From Bacillota bacterium (GTDB lineage Bacteria; Bacillota; Clostridia; Lachnospirales; Lachnospiraceae): DNA of 64,000 bases. Made by a program: the position numbers and the translations under genes. The stretch covers positions 1 through 64,000 of the forward strand of contig JAEYRK010000066.1 in assembly GCA_023435645.1 (NCBI GenBank), in the 5' to 3' direction. The notes below the pieces were generated by a model. The model made no database searches. It was not told where the DNA came from and worked only from the letters and a program-made list of their open reading frames with translations. The first letter of the stretch is position 1. Each line of letters begins with the position of its first letter. Shown in pieces: positions 1 through 8,763 of this stretch.

Positions 1-81
1 CAGCAAGATGATATAAAAAACATCTATTTTTAATAATTTTTCTTGTTTACACGTTTGTGTTATTCATATCTGATTGATTTG

Positions 82-121
82 TGTGGAATTTACTTTTTCA
101 ATGTGGAAGTTACCTTTTCAA
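82..121. repeat. Two tandem 20-bp copies, possible IS end
   Basis: Two adjacent 20-bp units at 82-101 and 102-121 differ at only two positions. Each reads TGTGGAA, then TTAC, then TTTTCAA. The second runs on into ATTGACC. Repeated subterminal units of this general look occur at the ends of IS21-family elements, so this may be the end of an element lying left of the window. No transposase is visible here, so the assignment is inference. The rest of positions 1-188 is AT-rich and shows no gene. Confidence 0.4.
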
Positions 122-188
122 TTGACCTTTATATAAGAAATTATCTTATAATTCAATCGTTTTTGCCATGTATTGGTATGATTTTCAG

Positions 189-1106
189 TTAAATTTGGTT
201 TAAATACTTTTCTACTGCTGTAATTGCATTTGCACCATCGGATGCTGCAGTAATGATCTGCCTTAAATCCTTTGTGCGGACATCACCGGCGGCATAAATT
301 CCCGGTACATTCGTCTCACAGCTCTCGCCGGCGATGATGTAGCCTCCGGCATCCGTCGCCACGACCTCCTGATAGATTTCCGAGTTCGGAATATATCCCA
401 CTGCGATAAATACCCCGGATAAATCATAGGTCTTAATTTCATTGGTTTTCAGATTCTTGACCTCGATGGCTTCCACAGCATCGCTTCCGTTAATGCGTTC
501 TACAACACTATCCCAAAGGACCGTCACATTATCCAGTGCAAAAAGCTTTGATGCAATACTTTTTGATGCTCTAAACTGGTCACGTCTATGAATCACATAT
601 ACCTTCTCGCAAATTCTTGCCAGGAAGATCGCATCCTCTACAGCTACATCACCGCCTCCGACTACTGCAACGGTCTTCTTTTTGAAAAATGCACCGTCGC
701 AGGTTGCGCAGTAAGAAACACCCATGCCGGAAAGTCTTTCTTCCCCATCCACATTCAGATGCCTCGGCACACCACCTGTAGCGATTACCACAGTCTTCGA
801 CCGGTATACGGTATCATCCTCCAAGGTAATTACCTTATGATCACCTTCCAGATGAAATTCCTTTACCTCACCATTGATAAAGGTAGTACCCAGCTTATCA
901 CAATGCTCTCTAAACTTCTGGCTCAAATCAAAGCCACTGATCCCCGGTGTACCGAGATAATTGTCCACTTCATAGGTGTTAATGATCTGTCCTCCGCTTA
1001 ACCCTGCCTTCTCTATTACGATACAACTCAGCTCAGCCCTTGTGGCATAAAGTGCAGCAGACAGGCCTGCCGGACCTGAGCCAATGATAATTACATCATA
1101 AACCAT
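189..1106 (-). CDS. trxB: Thioredoxin reductase (NADPH)
   Basis: This is a 305-residue flavoprotein that reduces thioredoxin with NADPH in the cytoplasm. The N-terminal FAD-binding motif GSGPAGLSAALYATRAEL lies at residues 9-26. The redox pair is CATC at residues 133-136. The NADPH-binding GGGDVAVEDA motif is followed by HRRDQFRAS, and the C-terminal FAD motif is GIYAAGDVR. Length and domain order match bacterial low-molecular-weight TrxB. The start at 1106 has GAGGAGGAAGG just upstream. It stands alone, divergent from the small gene at 1365. No thioredoxin gene is next to it. Confidence 0.97.
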   Translation of the reverse strand: MVYDVIIIGSGPAGLSAALYATRAELSCIVIEKAGLSGGQIINTYEVDNYLGTPGISGFDLSQKFREHCDKLGTTFINGEVKEFHLEGDHKVITLEDDTVYRSKTVVIATGGVPRHLNVDGEERLSGMGVSYCATCDGAFFKKKTVAVVGGGDVAVEDAIFLARICEKVYVIHRRDQFRASKSIASKLFALDNVTVLWDSVVERINGSDAVEAIEVKNLKTNEIKTYDLSGVFIAVGYIPNSEIYQEVVATDAGGYIIAGESCETNVPGIYAAGDVRTKDLRQIITAASDGANAITAVEKYLNQI

Positions 1107-1364
1107 ATACCTTCCTCCTCATGTTCTTAATTGTACTTACATTTGTATATTTCCATTGACAAAATAATATGTTATAATAGTTTTACATAAAAATGTAATT
1201 CTAAGGTGTAGCTTATATTCCATCCTTAGCACTACACAGCTATAATAGAAAACATGGCATCTCCGTGATACGGAACAATGACATGTCAGTAAATTAAGGA
1301 ATAATTACATTATTACTTAATCACAGTATTCTATTCATCCCTTACAGAAGGAAGGATCGATTCA

Positions 1365-1538
1365 ATGAAAATCGGAGCTACCCCCCTAACAACCCCACCT
1401 GTTACTAGCACGACTGTAGGTATTGCTGTTTTGGGTAAAAATTTGGACACCATCGAAAAAGCAGGGCAAAGCCTGATCAAGATGATGGAGCAGTCTGTAC
1501 AGCCGGGACTTGGCACAAAAATTGATCTCAGGGTCTAA
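1365..1538 (+). CDS. YjfB-like putative motility protein (57 aa)
   Basis: This small gene has a good ribosome site (GAAGGAAGG, 9 nt before ATG). The product has 57 residues, starts MKIGATPLTTPPV and ends PGLGTKIDLRV. A central amphipathic stretch is followed by a C-terminal Pro-x-Leu-Gly-x-x-Ile-Asp-x-x-Val signature. This resembles the YjfB family of putative motility proteins, which are about 60 residues long and common in flagellated Firmicutes. The flagellar genes elsewhere in the window fit. Its function is unknown. The call rests on the C-terminal signature and size only. The overlapping minus-strand frame has no ribosome site and looks like a shadow. Confidence 0.65.
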   Translation: MKIGATPLTTPPVTSTTVGIAVLGKNLDTIEKAGQSLIKMMEQSVQPGLGTKIDLRV

Positions 1539-1560
1539 TCAGCATATCATATTCTGATGA

Positions 1561-2145
1561 TTACCTTGTCTTTTTGATCAGGATATGTAGCCATTCTAAA
1601 TCCTTGCCTTCTCTGATATCATCGTATTTTTTTATCTCAATCAATTCCAGTTCTTCAAATTCTCCTAATAGCTCCTTTAGGCTACGGGTACGATAATAGG
1701 TAAAGTACCTTTTCCCTATCTCGCCTTCAAAATCACCATATCTTAAGGTGATATACAAAGCCCCATCCTTCTTTAGACTTCGGCTAATCTTACGCAGGAT
1801 GCCTTCCATCTCATTCCTGGGTACATGGAGCAGGGAGGCATTCGCCCAGACACCGTCAAACACCTCTTCGAAATCCATCTCCTCAAAGGTCATATGCAAT
1901 ACATCCTTACCAATATGGACACTGGCAAGGCTGCACATTTCCTCCGAACCGTCCAGGGCAGTAACATCGTAGCCTAAGGACAGAAAGTATGCACTATCCC
2001 TTCCCGAGCCGCAACCCAGATCCAGAATACTGCCGCTATCCGGTAGAAACTCAAGAAACCGGTCAAGATATACCCTCATATCCAAATCAATCGTATGATC
2101 AAAATACTCAGCTGCGTTCTCATTATAATACTCCGTCGAGTCCAA
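1561..2145 (-). CDS. Class I SAM-dependent methyltransferase
   Basis: This protein of about 194 residues has the Rossmann SAM-binding motif ILDLGCGSGRDSAYF, followed by the acidic post-I motif VTALDGSEEM. The later segment VFDGVWANASLLHVPRNEM is typical of small-molecule or UbiE-like methyltransferases. The substrate cannot be inferred. The start chosen is TTG at 2145, because AAGGGAGG sits 7 nt upstream of it. An in-frame TTG at 2163 would place that ribosome site inside the gene. An extended -10 (TGTTATAAT on the minus strand, around 2172-2180) lies just upstream. The gene is monocistronic. Confidence 0.85.
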   Translation of the reverse strand: MDSTEYYNENAAEYFDHTIDLDMRVYLDRFLEFLPDSGSILDLGCGSGRDSAYFLSLGYDVTALDGSEEMCSLASVHIGKDVLHMTFEEMDFEEVFDGVWANASLLHVPRNEMEGILRKISRSLKKDGALYITLRYGDFEGEIGKRYFTYYRTRSLKELLGEFEELELIEIKKYDDIREGKDLEWLHILIKKTR

Positions 2146-2413
2146 CTGTATTCCTCCCTTCAAACAAGCCTATTATAACAAATATATGATGGGAATACCA
2201 GTATTTTTCATTTCTATCTCATTTGTTCTGTGAAATTCATGCTCTTAAGGAAAAAACACTATAAATAATTGAATATCAATGCTATAATAGTAGGATGAAT
2301 TTGGCAGATGTTCCAATTAAGACTGGCGACTCTCCAGGTAAGGAGCTTGGGTTTCCAGAGTTGAGGATGCCTGGCTCACCATTAAATTAAACAATGTGAA
2401 AGGCAAGGGCAGG

Positions 2414-3118
2414 ATGTATACTTTTCAGAGCAGAATCCGCTATACAGAACTAAATCACAGGAAAGGGCTCATGGATCCTTCCTCTATTATTAATTATTTT
2501 CAGGATTGCTCCACCTTCCAATCGGAGGACCTCAATATCGGCCTTTCCTATCTGATGGAGCAAAAACGGATCTGGATATTAACCAGCTGGCAACTCCATA
2601 TTCTGAAGCCGGGCAGGCTTGGGGATATGATTACCATCGGGACCTGGCCCTATGCTTTTAAAGGCTTTTATGGCTACCGTAACTTCATTATGAAGAATGA
2701 GCAAGGGGAGATTCTGGCCGTTGCAGACTCCATCTGGGCCTACATGGATTCAAGCACCCATACACCGGTAAAAACCTCCGAGGAGCACTCCGGTTATATA
2801 CTGGAGCCGCCCTACCCTATGGACCATTCTGGTCGTAAGATCAAGATCCCTGACCAGCTTCAGCCCCTGCCTCCGTTCCCTGTAAGAAAATCAAATATTG
2901 ATTCGTATAAGCACGTAAATAATGGGCAATACATAAAAATGGCAGAGGAATTCCTTCCGGAGGATTTCAATATCTCCCTGCTGCGGGTTGAATACCGTAA
3001 GCAGGCAGTTCTGGGAGATATCATACACCCTATGATCTCTCTTGCAGATCACACCTGTCATATCGTGCTTTCCGACGATTCCGGGAAGCCTTATACCATA
3101 TTGGAATTTAGTAAATAA
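2414..3118 (+). CDS. Acyl-ACP thioesterase
   Basis: This protein of about 234 residues has the double-hotdog pattern of bacterial FatA/FatB-like acyl-ACP thioesterases. Its N-terminus has RIRYTELNHRKGL, then INYFQDCSTFQSEDL, and a later NIDSYKHVNNGQYIKMAEEF. That last segment carries the conserved Asn-x-His-x-x-x-Asn type active-site region of the family. Such enzymes release fatty acids from acyl carrier protein. The start is taken as ATG 2414, because family members begin at the MYTF position and AAGG motifs precede it. A GTG at 2396 is also in frame. cvfB follows after 16 nt, probably in the same transcript. Confidence 0.88.
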   Translation: MYTFQSRIRYTELNHRKGLMDPSSIINYFQDCSTFQSEDLNIGLSYLMEQKRIWILTSWQLHILKPGRLGDMITIGTWPYAFKGFYGYRNFIMKNEQGEILAVADSIWAYMDSSTHTPVKTSEEHSGYILEPPYPMDHSGRKIKIPDQLQPLPPFPVRKSNIDSYKHVNNGQYIKMAEEFLPEDFNISLLRVEYRKQAVLGDIIHPMISLADHTCHIVLSDDSGKPYTILEFSK

Positions 3119-3134
3119 CAGAAAGGATAATATC

Positions 3135-3974
3135 ATGATTGAGTTAGGAAAATATCAGACGCTGGAAATTGTGAAAAAAACAGATTTTGGATATTATTTA
3201 GGAGAACCGGGCTCGGATCAAAAGCATACGCTCCTGCTCCCACAGAAGGAAGCTCCAGAGGGGGCTACCTTAGGTGATCGGCTGGAGGTCTTTATCTATA
3301 AGGATTCTGAGGATAGGGAGATCGCCACGACAGCTAAGGTTCCGTTTACTGTCGGTGGCCTGGCTGTACTTAGAGTTAAGGAAGTAACTAAAATCGGTGC
3401 CTTTCTTGAATGGGGACTTATGAAGGATCTGCTGCTGCCCTATAAGGAGCAAACCGGTCCTGTAGAGGAGGGAGACCATATCCTGGTAAGCCTGTATGTG
3501 GATAAAAGCAGCCGTCTTTGCGCCACGATGAAGGTATACGACCTTCTTTCCCTTACTTCTCCCTATCAGAAGGATGACATGGTGGATGGTATCGTATATG
3601 AAAGCATCGAGTCCTTCGGTGTTTTTGTTGCTGTCGATCATAAGTATTCAGCAATGATTCCAAATAACGAGCTATATAGAAGATTTCGTATCGGAGAAAC
3701 AGTTCATGCCAGAGTAATCCAAGTCCGCGAGGATGGTAAACTGACCCTGAGTCTTAGGGAGAAATCCCATATTCAGATGGATGCTGATTCTGCGATGATT
3801 ACGGAAAGACTTAACGCAGCCGGCGGCTTTCTTCCCTTCTCTGACAGTACGGATGCCGAGATCATCAGGAAAGAGTTCCGGATCAGTAAGAACGCCTTCA
3901 AACGAGCAATCGGTAGATTATATAAGGCAGGTATCATATCAATTACCGATGACGGAATCCGGTCCTTGAAATAA
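3135..3974 (+). CDS. cvfB: CvfB-like S1 RNA-binding protein
   Basis: This protein of about 279 residues contains tandem S1-like beta-barrel domains, seen in the segments IGAFLEWGLMKDLLLPYKEQ and SFGVFVAVDHKYSAMIPNNELY. A winged-helix-like C-terminus includes EFRISKNAFKRAIGRLYKAG. This order and length match the CvfB/YitL family, RNA-binding proteins linked to virulence-factor regulation in staphylococci. The start is ATG 3135 with AGAAAGGA upstream. A start farther upstream at 3042 would overlap the thioesterase gene. It is the second gene of a pair with the thioesterase. A short AAACCT/AGGTTT hairpin at 3975-3990 may be a weak terminator shared with the converging gene. Confidence 0.88.
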   Translation: MIELGKYQTLEIVKKTDFGYYLGEPGSDQKHTLLLPQKEAPEGATLGDRLEVFIYKDSEDREIATTAKVPFTVGGLAVLRVKEVTKIGAFLEWGLMKDLLLPYKEQTGPVEEGDHILVSLYVDKSSRLCATMKVYDLLSLTSPYQKDDMVDGIVYESIESFGVFVAVDHKYSAMIPNNELYRRFRIGETVHARVIQVREDGKLTLSLREKSHIQMDADSAMITERLNAAGGFLPFSDSTDAEIIRKEFRISKNAFKRAIGRLYKAGIISITDDGIRSLK

Positions 3975-4004
3975 AAACCTGCCTAGGTTTATGCCGATGA
4001 AACA

Positions 4005-4412
4005 TTATTGATTTAAATAGCGCATGCGGTGGTTCTCTTTGGGGTCCTTTTGCTTAAGTGCCGGCTTTTCAGGCTCCTTATATAGACCTGCTAAGCCATT
4101 GGACAGCTTTTCCTTGCAGGCCTTACAGAATCTACCTGTCTTAATTGTTACTCCGCAGCTCTCACAATCAATTCCGATCATAGAATCCTCAGCAAAGGAT
4201 AACCGCTCCTCACGGATCCATTGCTTAATCAGCGAAATGGATACCTCCATTTCTTCAGATACCTCCTGCATATCACATCTGGGATGATCATAGATATAAG
4301 CCTTAACCTCCTCAAATTTTAAATCAAGTGCCTTAGCGCAGGATGGGCACAGGGGAGGTCCGGATAAATAATTAAATAGTTTTCCACAGCCTTTACAATT
4401 TCTTACTTCCAT
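4005..4412 (-). CDS. YvyF-like flagellar-region protein
   Basis: This 135-residue protein has a four-cysteine zinc ribbon at its N-terminus (CKGCGK then CPSCAK). A MerR/HTH-like middle follows (EVSEEMEVSISLIKQWIREERLSF), then a second Cys cluster CESCGVTIKTGRFCKAC. This matches the flagellar-operon protein family YvyF/TIGR03826 found beside comF and flgM in Bacillus. Here it also lies directly downstream of comF (30 nt gap), which supports the call. The start at 4412 has AAGGAGG upstream. The exact function is unknown; a role in regulating late flagellar genes is inferred from family context. Confidence 0.85.
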   Translation of the reverse strand: MEVRNCKGCGKLFNYLSGPPLCPSCAKALDLKFEEVKAYIYDHPRCDMQEVSEEMEVSISLIKQWIREERLSFAEDSMIGIDCESCGVTIKTGRFCKACKEKLSNGLAGLYKEPEKPALKQKDPKENHRMRYLNQ

Positions 4413-4442
4413 ATACTTTCCTCCTTAATGTAACCGTAAACA

Positions 4443-5165
4443 TTAATCGCCTCTTCCAATACATAATGTCACAAAATATACTTCCTGTACCCCATGCTCC
4501 AGAAGTATTCCGGTACAGGCTTCCACCGTGCTCCCGGTAGTATAAATATCATCAACCAGTACGATTCGATTTAAGGGTTTCCCATAGCTATCTGCTTTTC
4601 TTTGATTGATTTGGAAGGCATCCTTAAGGTTCTCCCATCTTCCCTTATCATCCAACTGCTTCTGAGGAAGTGTCTTCCTTCCTCTGATCAAAAGCTCGGA
4701 CAGTACAGGAATACATAGCTGTTTTCCGAGCCCTCTGGCCAGAATATCCGCCTGGTTATATCCCCTGACCTTATACTTTGATTTGTGAATCGGAACCGGT
4801 ACCAAGGCATCTGGAGCCAGCTTACGAAGAATCTCTCCATAATGGCGTATCAATTCTTCCAAGTAAAACCCGGCATTCTCCTTCTTGTTCCTATATTTAT
4901 AGTCTGATATGGATTGTTTCATTACAGAATCATAAACCCAGACAGAGAAGCCCCTGACATAGTGGAAGGCTTTTCGCCTGCAATCATTGCAATATTCCTG
5001 TTCTTCAAATTCCACCGGTTTGCTGCATTTTTTGCAGCGTGGCTCTTCGATTATCCGAAGCTTGTCCCTGCAGCCGTTACAGATCCTCTGTTCCTTGGGA
5101 ACAATAATTTCACGGCAGACAGGACATCTTGCAGGATAAAGCATATCGATCAGATACTGTAGCAA
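4443..5165 (-). CDS. comF: ComF family phosphoribosyltransferase-like protein
   Basis: This 240-residue protein has N-terminal zinc-binding cysteines (CPVCREII, CNGCRDKL, CKKCSK, CNDCRR) followed by a phosphoribosyltransferase fold. The PRPP-binding loop is VLVDDIYTTGSTVEAC near residue 205. ComFC-type proteins take part in DNA uptake in Bacillus, though many clostridia keep the gene without known competence. The start is a TTG at 5165 with GGAAGGG upstream. It sits between the nucleotidyltransferase (24 nt gap) and the YvyF-like gene, so it is very likely cotranscribed with them. Confidence 0.9.
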   Translation of the reverse strand: MLQYLIDMLYPARCPVCREIIVPKEQRICNGCRDKLRIIEEPRCKKCSKPVEFEEQEYCNDCRRKAFHYVRGFSVWVYDSVMKQSISDYKYRNKKENAGFYLEELIRHYGEILRKLAPDALVPVPIHKSKYKVRGYNQADILARGLGKQLCIPVLSELLIRGRKTLPQKQLDDKGRWENLKDAFQINQRKADSYGKPLNRIVLVDDIYTTGSTVEACTGILLEHGVQEVYFVTLCIGRGD

Positions 5166-5189
5166 TAAAATCCGCCCTTCCGTTACTCC

Positions 5190-6119
5190 TTAAGAAAAAA
5201 GTCTTGTAGGATAAACTCCCTGATCCACCAATGCCCTGACGGACCGAACGACCTTCTCCTTGTCCTCTTTATAGGTTACGCCAAACCAATGATCGGAGGT
5301 TTTTAATACCTGAACTGAGGCCATGCCCTTCCTTACCAGGTTCCCTACAAATTCGGGAAGCAGATATTCCTTCTTAATCTCGTTTTCAGGAAGTGCAGCC
5401 AGAAACTCTTGGAAGCCCGCCTGTAATTTGTCAAACAGATCCGGACGAAAGCCCCACATATTCATAGATACTGCACAATCAAGGTCAATCCTGATCTCAG
5501 CTCCCGCGCTGTCCTTAGCCGCAGCATAATCCCCCATTGAAATAATTCCGGAGGTCTCAGTGATTTCAGAGAGCTTTCCATCCTCTCCTATCTGACAGAC
5601 TCCTCTGGTTACGGCACCATTCTCGCTTAAGGTATTGCCCAGGATAAAGCCAGCCATGCAATAATCACCCTCAGCATTCGATCCGGAACTCAAATACTCA
5701 TATATTCTTTTGAAGCCTTCCTTACCATAATAATCATCTGCATTGATTACCGCAAAGGGCTCCTTTACAAGCTCCTTACAGCATAAAACTGCATGTCCGG
5801 TCCCCCAGGGCTTCGTCCGATCTGCAGGCTTTGTAAAGCCCTCTGGTAAAGCATCCATCTCCTGGTAAACGTACTCCACTTGAATATGCTTCTCTATCCG
5901 ATTACCGATGATTTCTTTGAAATCCTTTTCCAAATCCTTTCGGATGATAAATACCACCTTACGAAAGCCAGCTTCCATAGCGTCGTAGATGGAATAATCC
6001 ATAATAATCTCACCACTGGGTCCCACCTGCTCCAGCTGTTTAATTCCTCCACCGTATCTGCTGCCAATTCCGGCAGCCATTACAACCAATGACATGTCTG
6101 ACAAAGTATTCTCCTCCAA
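5190..6119 (-). CDS. Sugar nucleotidyltransferase (NTP-transferase family)
   Basis: This 309-residue protein begins with the nucleotidyltransferase signature VVMAAGIGSRYGGGIKQL (residues 12-29), where the GxGxR and Lys residues bind NTP. A second motif, FAVINADDYYG, has the metal-binding Asp pair. The fold resembles UTP-glucose-1-phosphate uridylyltransferases and related UDP- or dTDP-sugar enzymes. The sugar substrate cannot be inferred, as no glycan genes are adjacent. It follows recD2 after 188 nt and precedes comF by 24 nt. Confidence 0.87.
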   Translation of the reverse strand: MEENTLSDMSLVVMAAGIGSRYGGGIKQLEQVGPSGEIIMDYSIYDAMEAGFRKVVFIIRKDLEKDFKEIIGNRIEKHIQVEYVYQEMDALPEGFTKPADRTKPWGTGHAVLCCKELVKEPFAVINADDYYGKEGFKRIYEYLSSGSNAEGDYCMAGFILGNTLSENGAVTRGVCQIGEDGKLSEITETSGIISMGDYAAAKDSAGAEIRIDLDCAVSMNMWGFRPDLFDKLQAGFQEFLAALPENEIKKEYLLPEFVGNLVRKGMASVQVLKTSDHWFGVTYKEDKEKVVRSVRALVDQGVYPTRLFS

Positions 6120-6307
6120 TCAATGATATATAGTCAAATATAAATCCCTACAAGCATTATTTATTAGGATCAAAAGATGCATTCTAAGATAGAATCATTA
6201 TATCTCAATTTCCATATTATTGCACTACCTTTTTTGCTGTATGAACGGCAAGCGGCAAATTCAGCAAAACCATCTATATTATTCTGCTTATCCTAGCATC
6301 TTATACA

Positions 6308-8524
6308 TTACCTTAGTTCCCTAATACGATTGCATAATCCGGAATAGCGGTTCTGTTCGTTCTTATTATCAATCATAAACTGAACCATTGAATCACTTCC
6401 TACAATCGTAACACAGCTTTTTGCCCTAGTAACTGCAGTATAGAGCAGATTACGATTAAACAGAAGTCTTGGGCCGTCTAAGATGGGGAGAATAACTGCC
6501 GGATATTCACTGCCCTGGGATTTGTGAATCGTTACTGCATAGGCCAGCTCCAGCTCCTCCAGCTGGCTGAAGCTATAATCCACCAGCCGGCCATCATCAA
6601 ACTCCACCAAAAGATGTTCTGAGAACAAGTTGATCTCCTTGATGATCCCGGCATCCCCATTGAATACTCCCGTTCCTGATTGCGTTGTAATCCCATACCT
6701 GCTCTTGATTTCCCAGGTAAGCTGATAATTATTTTTAATCTGCATCACCTTATCCCCTTCCCGGTAGATGCTCTGATGATATTCCTTCTCCCGCTTATCC
6801 GGAGAGGGGGGATTTAGGGCCTGCTGCAACACCGCATTCAGCCGCTCCACTCCCAGTTCTCCCTTTCTCATGGGAGTCAGAACCTGGATATCAAAGGGGG
6901 TCGCCTTTACATAGTTCGGAAGCTTATTCTTAATCAGATTAATCATAACTGCAGTGATAACACCGGCATCCTCTCTCCTTAGGAAAAAGAAATCGTTACT
7001 CTTATTATCCAGGCTGATCTGTTCACCGGCATTGATCTTATGAGCGTTGACAATGATATCGCTGCCGGCTGCCTGCCGAAAGATCTTGGTCAGCTTTACC
7101 ACATTAAAACGATGGGATTCTATGATGTCCTTCAGGACATTCCCGGGACCCACACTGGGCAGCTGATTTACATCACCCACCAGAATTAATCTGGTGCCGA
7201 CGGAAATCGCCTTCAACAGTGCGTTCATCAGGTTAATATCCACCATGGACATCTCATCTATGATAATCACATCCGTTTCTAGCGGATTGGACTCGTTTCT
7301 CTCAAAGGTAAATTTATTCTCCTGATCCTCCGATAGCTTCGATAGCTCCAATAGGCGGTGGATGGTCTTTGCTTCCTGTCCGGTTGTCTCCGTCATTCTT
7401 TTTGCAGCCCTACCGGTGGGGGCAGCCAACAGAAGCTCCATTCCCTCAGATTCAAATAGCTTTATGATTGCATTGATGGTGGTCGTCTTACCCGTCCCTG
7501 GGCCACCCGTTATAATCAGTAATCCGTTTCTGATGGCTTCCTTTACCGCAGACCGTTGATGCTCCTCCAGTTCAAACTCAAACTGCTGTTCAATCCTCGT
7601 CAGCTTGCTGTCCACATAATCCTCCTTCAGATTATGTCGAATGTTCAGATCATGGAGCATCCTTGCCACATTCAGCTCCATATAATAGAACACCGTGGAA
7701 TAGATATGATTTTCTTCATCGGAGGGCTTCACAATCAGCTTCTTCTCAATACTTAAGGCGGTGAGCTGCCTCTGTATCGCTTCTTCGTCCGCCTGCAGCA
7801 GATTCTTAGCTCTTAACAAAAGCTCCTGCTCCGGGAGATAAACATGTCCGTCAGTGCCTGCCTGCAGCAGGGTATATAGGATTCCTGCTTTGATCCGGTA
7901 ATCAGAATCATTCCCGATGCCTACGCGGTGTGCAATCTCATCCGCAGTCTTAAAGCCTACCCCTGTGATATCCTCAGCCAGACGGTATGGATTCTCCTTT
8001 AGGATATCGTACATCCGCGGTCCGTACTCCTGATAAATTCTGACTGCCAGGTTCCCGCTGATATTATATTTCTGGAGGAACATCATGGCATTGCGCATGT
8101 CCCTCTTATCTTCAAACTGGCGGTAAATCTCTATTGCCATCCGTTCGCTGATGCCCTTGACCTCTGCTAGCCTGCCGGGATCCTCCACCATAATTCGGAA
8201 GGTCCCTTCCCCGAACTTTTTTACAATCCTGGCTGCCAAAGCATTACCAATCCCTTTAATGGCTCCGGAGCTTAGGTATCTCTCTATGGAATAGATATCC
8301 TCCGGCTCCTTGATCTCATAGCTCTCCATGATAAACTGCTCCCCGTAAACCGGGTGATCGCTATAGCTCCCGGAGGCCAGGATGAATTCTCCCTCACTGA
8401 TCAGGGGAAAGCTGCCGACACAGGTAAGCTCCTCCTCATCGACTGTAAGACTTAAGACTGTATACCCGTTTTCTTCGTTCCTGAAGACGATTCTTTCCAC
8501 ATAGCCCTCGACCATCTCGGCCAT
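6308..8524 (-). CDS. recD2: SF1B DNA helicase RecD2
   Basis: This is a 738-residue helicase. It has an N-terminal OB-like region and helix-hairpin-helix repeats (AIKGIGNALAARIV, EVKGISERMA, DITGVGFKTADEIA). A superfamily 1B motor follows, with Walker A GGPGTGKTTTINAI near residue 340 and Walker B IIIDEMSMVD near residue 423. The C-terminal SH3-like/2B segment and motif AVTIHKSQGSEY match RecD2. This RecBC-independent form works in DNA repair and replication-fork maintenance. The ATG at 8524 has AGGAGGTG upstream. The length is typical. Confidence 0.95.
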   Translation of the reverse strand: MAEMVEGYVERIVFRNEENGYTVLSLTVDEEELTCVGSFPLISEGEFILASGSYSDHPVYGEQFIMESYEIKEPEDIYSIERYLSSGAIKGIGNALAARIVKKFGEGTFRIMVEDPGRLAEVKGISERMAIEIYRQFEDKRDMRNAMMFLQKYNISGNLAVRIYQEYGPRMYDILKENPYRLAEDITGVGFKTADEIAHRVGIGNDSDYRIKAGILYTLLQAGTDGHVYLPEQELLLRAKNLLQADEEAIQRQLTALSIEKKLIVKPSDEENHIYSTVFYYMELNVARMLHDLNIRHNLKEDYVDSKLTRIEQQFEFELEEHQRSAVKEAIRNGLLIITGGPGTGKTTTINAIIKLFESEGMELLLAAPTGRAAKRMTETTGQEAKTIHRLLELSKLSEDQENKFTFERNESNPLETDVIIIDEMSMVDINLMNALLKAISVGTRLILVGDVNQLPSVGPGNVLKDIIESHRFNVVKLTKIFRQAAGSDIIVNAHKINAGEQISLDNKSNDFFFLRREDAGVITAVMINLIKNKLPNYVKATPFDIQVLTPMRKGELGVERLNAVLQQALNPPSPDKREKEYHQSIYREGDKVMQIKNNYQLTWEIKSRYGITTQSGTGVFNGDAGIIKEINLFSEHLLVEFDDGRLVDYSFSQLEELELAYAVTIHKSQGSEYPAVILPILDGPRLLFNRNLLYTAVTRAKSCVTIVGSDSMVQFMIDNKNEQNRYSGLCNRIRELR

Positions 8525-8634
8525 CTCACCACCTCCTATTCCTTACAATACATTAAACTTTGAGTAGAAGACTGTATATGAATTAAAGGAATTCATCCCT
8601 AAAGCTTCTCTCCCCCTGCCGGTGGGATAAATAA

Positions 8635-8683
8635 AATGTCATTCCGAACGAAGTCCACACATGGCTCTGTTCAAAATGACATT
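8635..8683 (-). terminator. Stem-loop downstream of the flagellar cluster
   Basis: AATGTCATT at 8635-8643 pairs with AATGACATT at 8675-8683. The stem can extend through GAAC/GTTC after two mismatches. On the minus strand the stem is followed by TTATTTAT, so it can end the mbl-flhO-flhP-flgJ transcript. The TGTCATTCCGAACGAAG wording resembles dispersed repeat sequences seen in many bacterial genomes. The remainder of 8525-8763 shows nothing else. Confidence 0.5.
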
Positions 8684-8763
8684 GAATAATTCTTTCATTC
8701 AGCCTTTTCTATCTATGTATATTGATACCGGTCTGATATCAATGCCTGACTATTATCCTAATC

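Noticed and set aside
588..1001. 137-codon plus-strand frame across trxB
   Set aside because: It lies wholly inside the strong trxB gene on the other strand, has no ribosome site, and its product looks random.
1156..1178. TTGACA and TATAAT upstream of the small YjfB-like gene
   Set aside because: The boxes are only 11 nt apart, too close to act together as one promoter.
3042..3134. Upstream extension of the cvfB frame
   Set aside because: It overlaps the thioesterase gene and lacks a ribosome site, while ATG 3135 has AGAAAGGA and fits the family.
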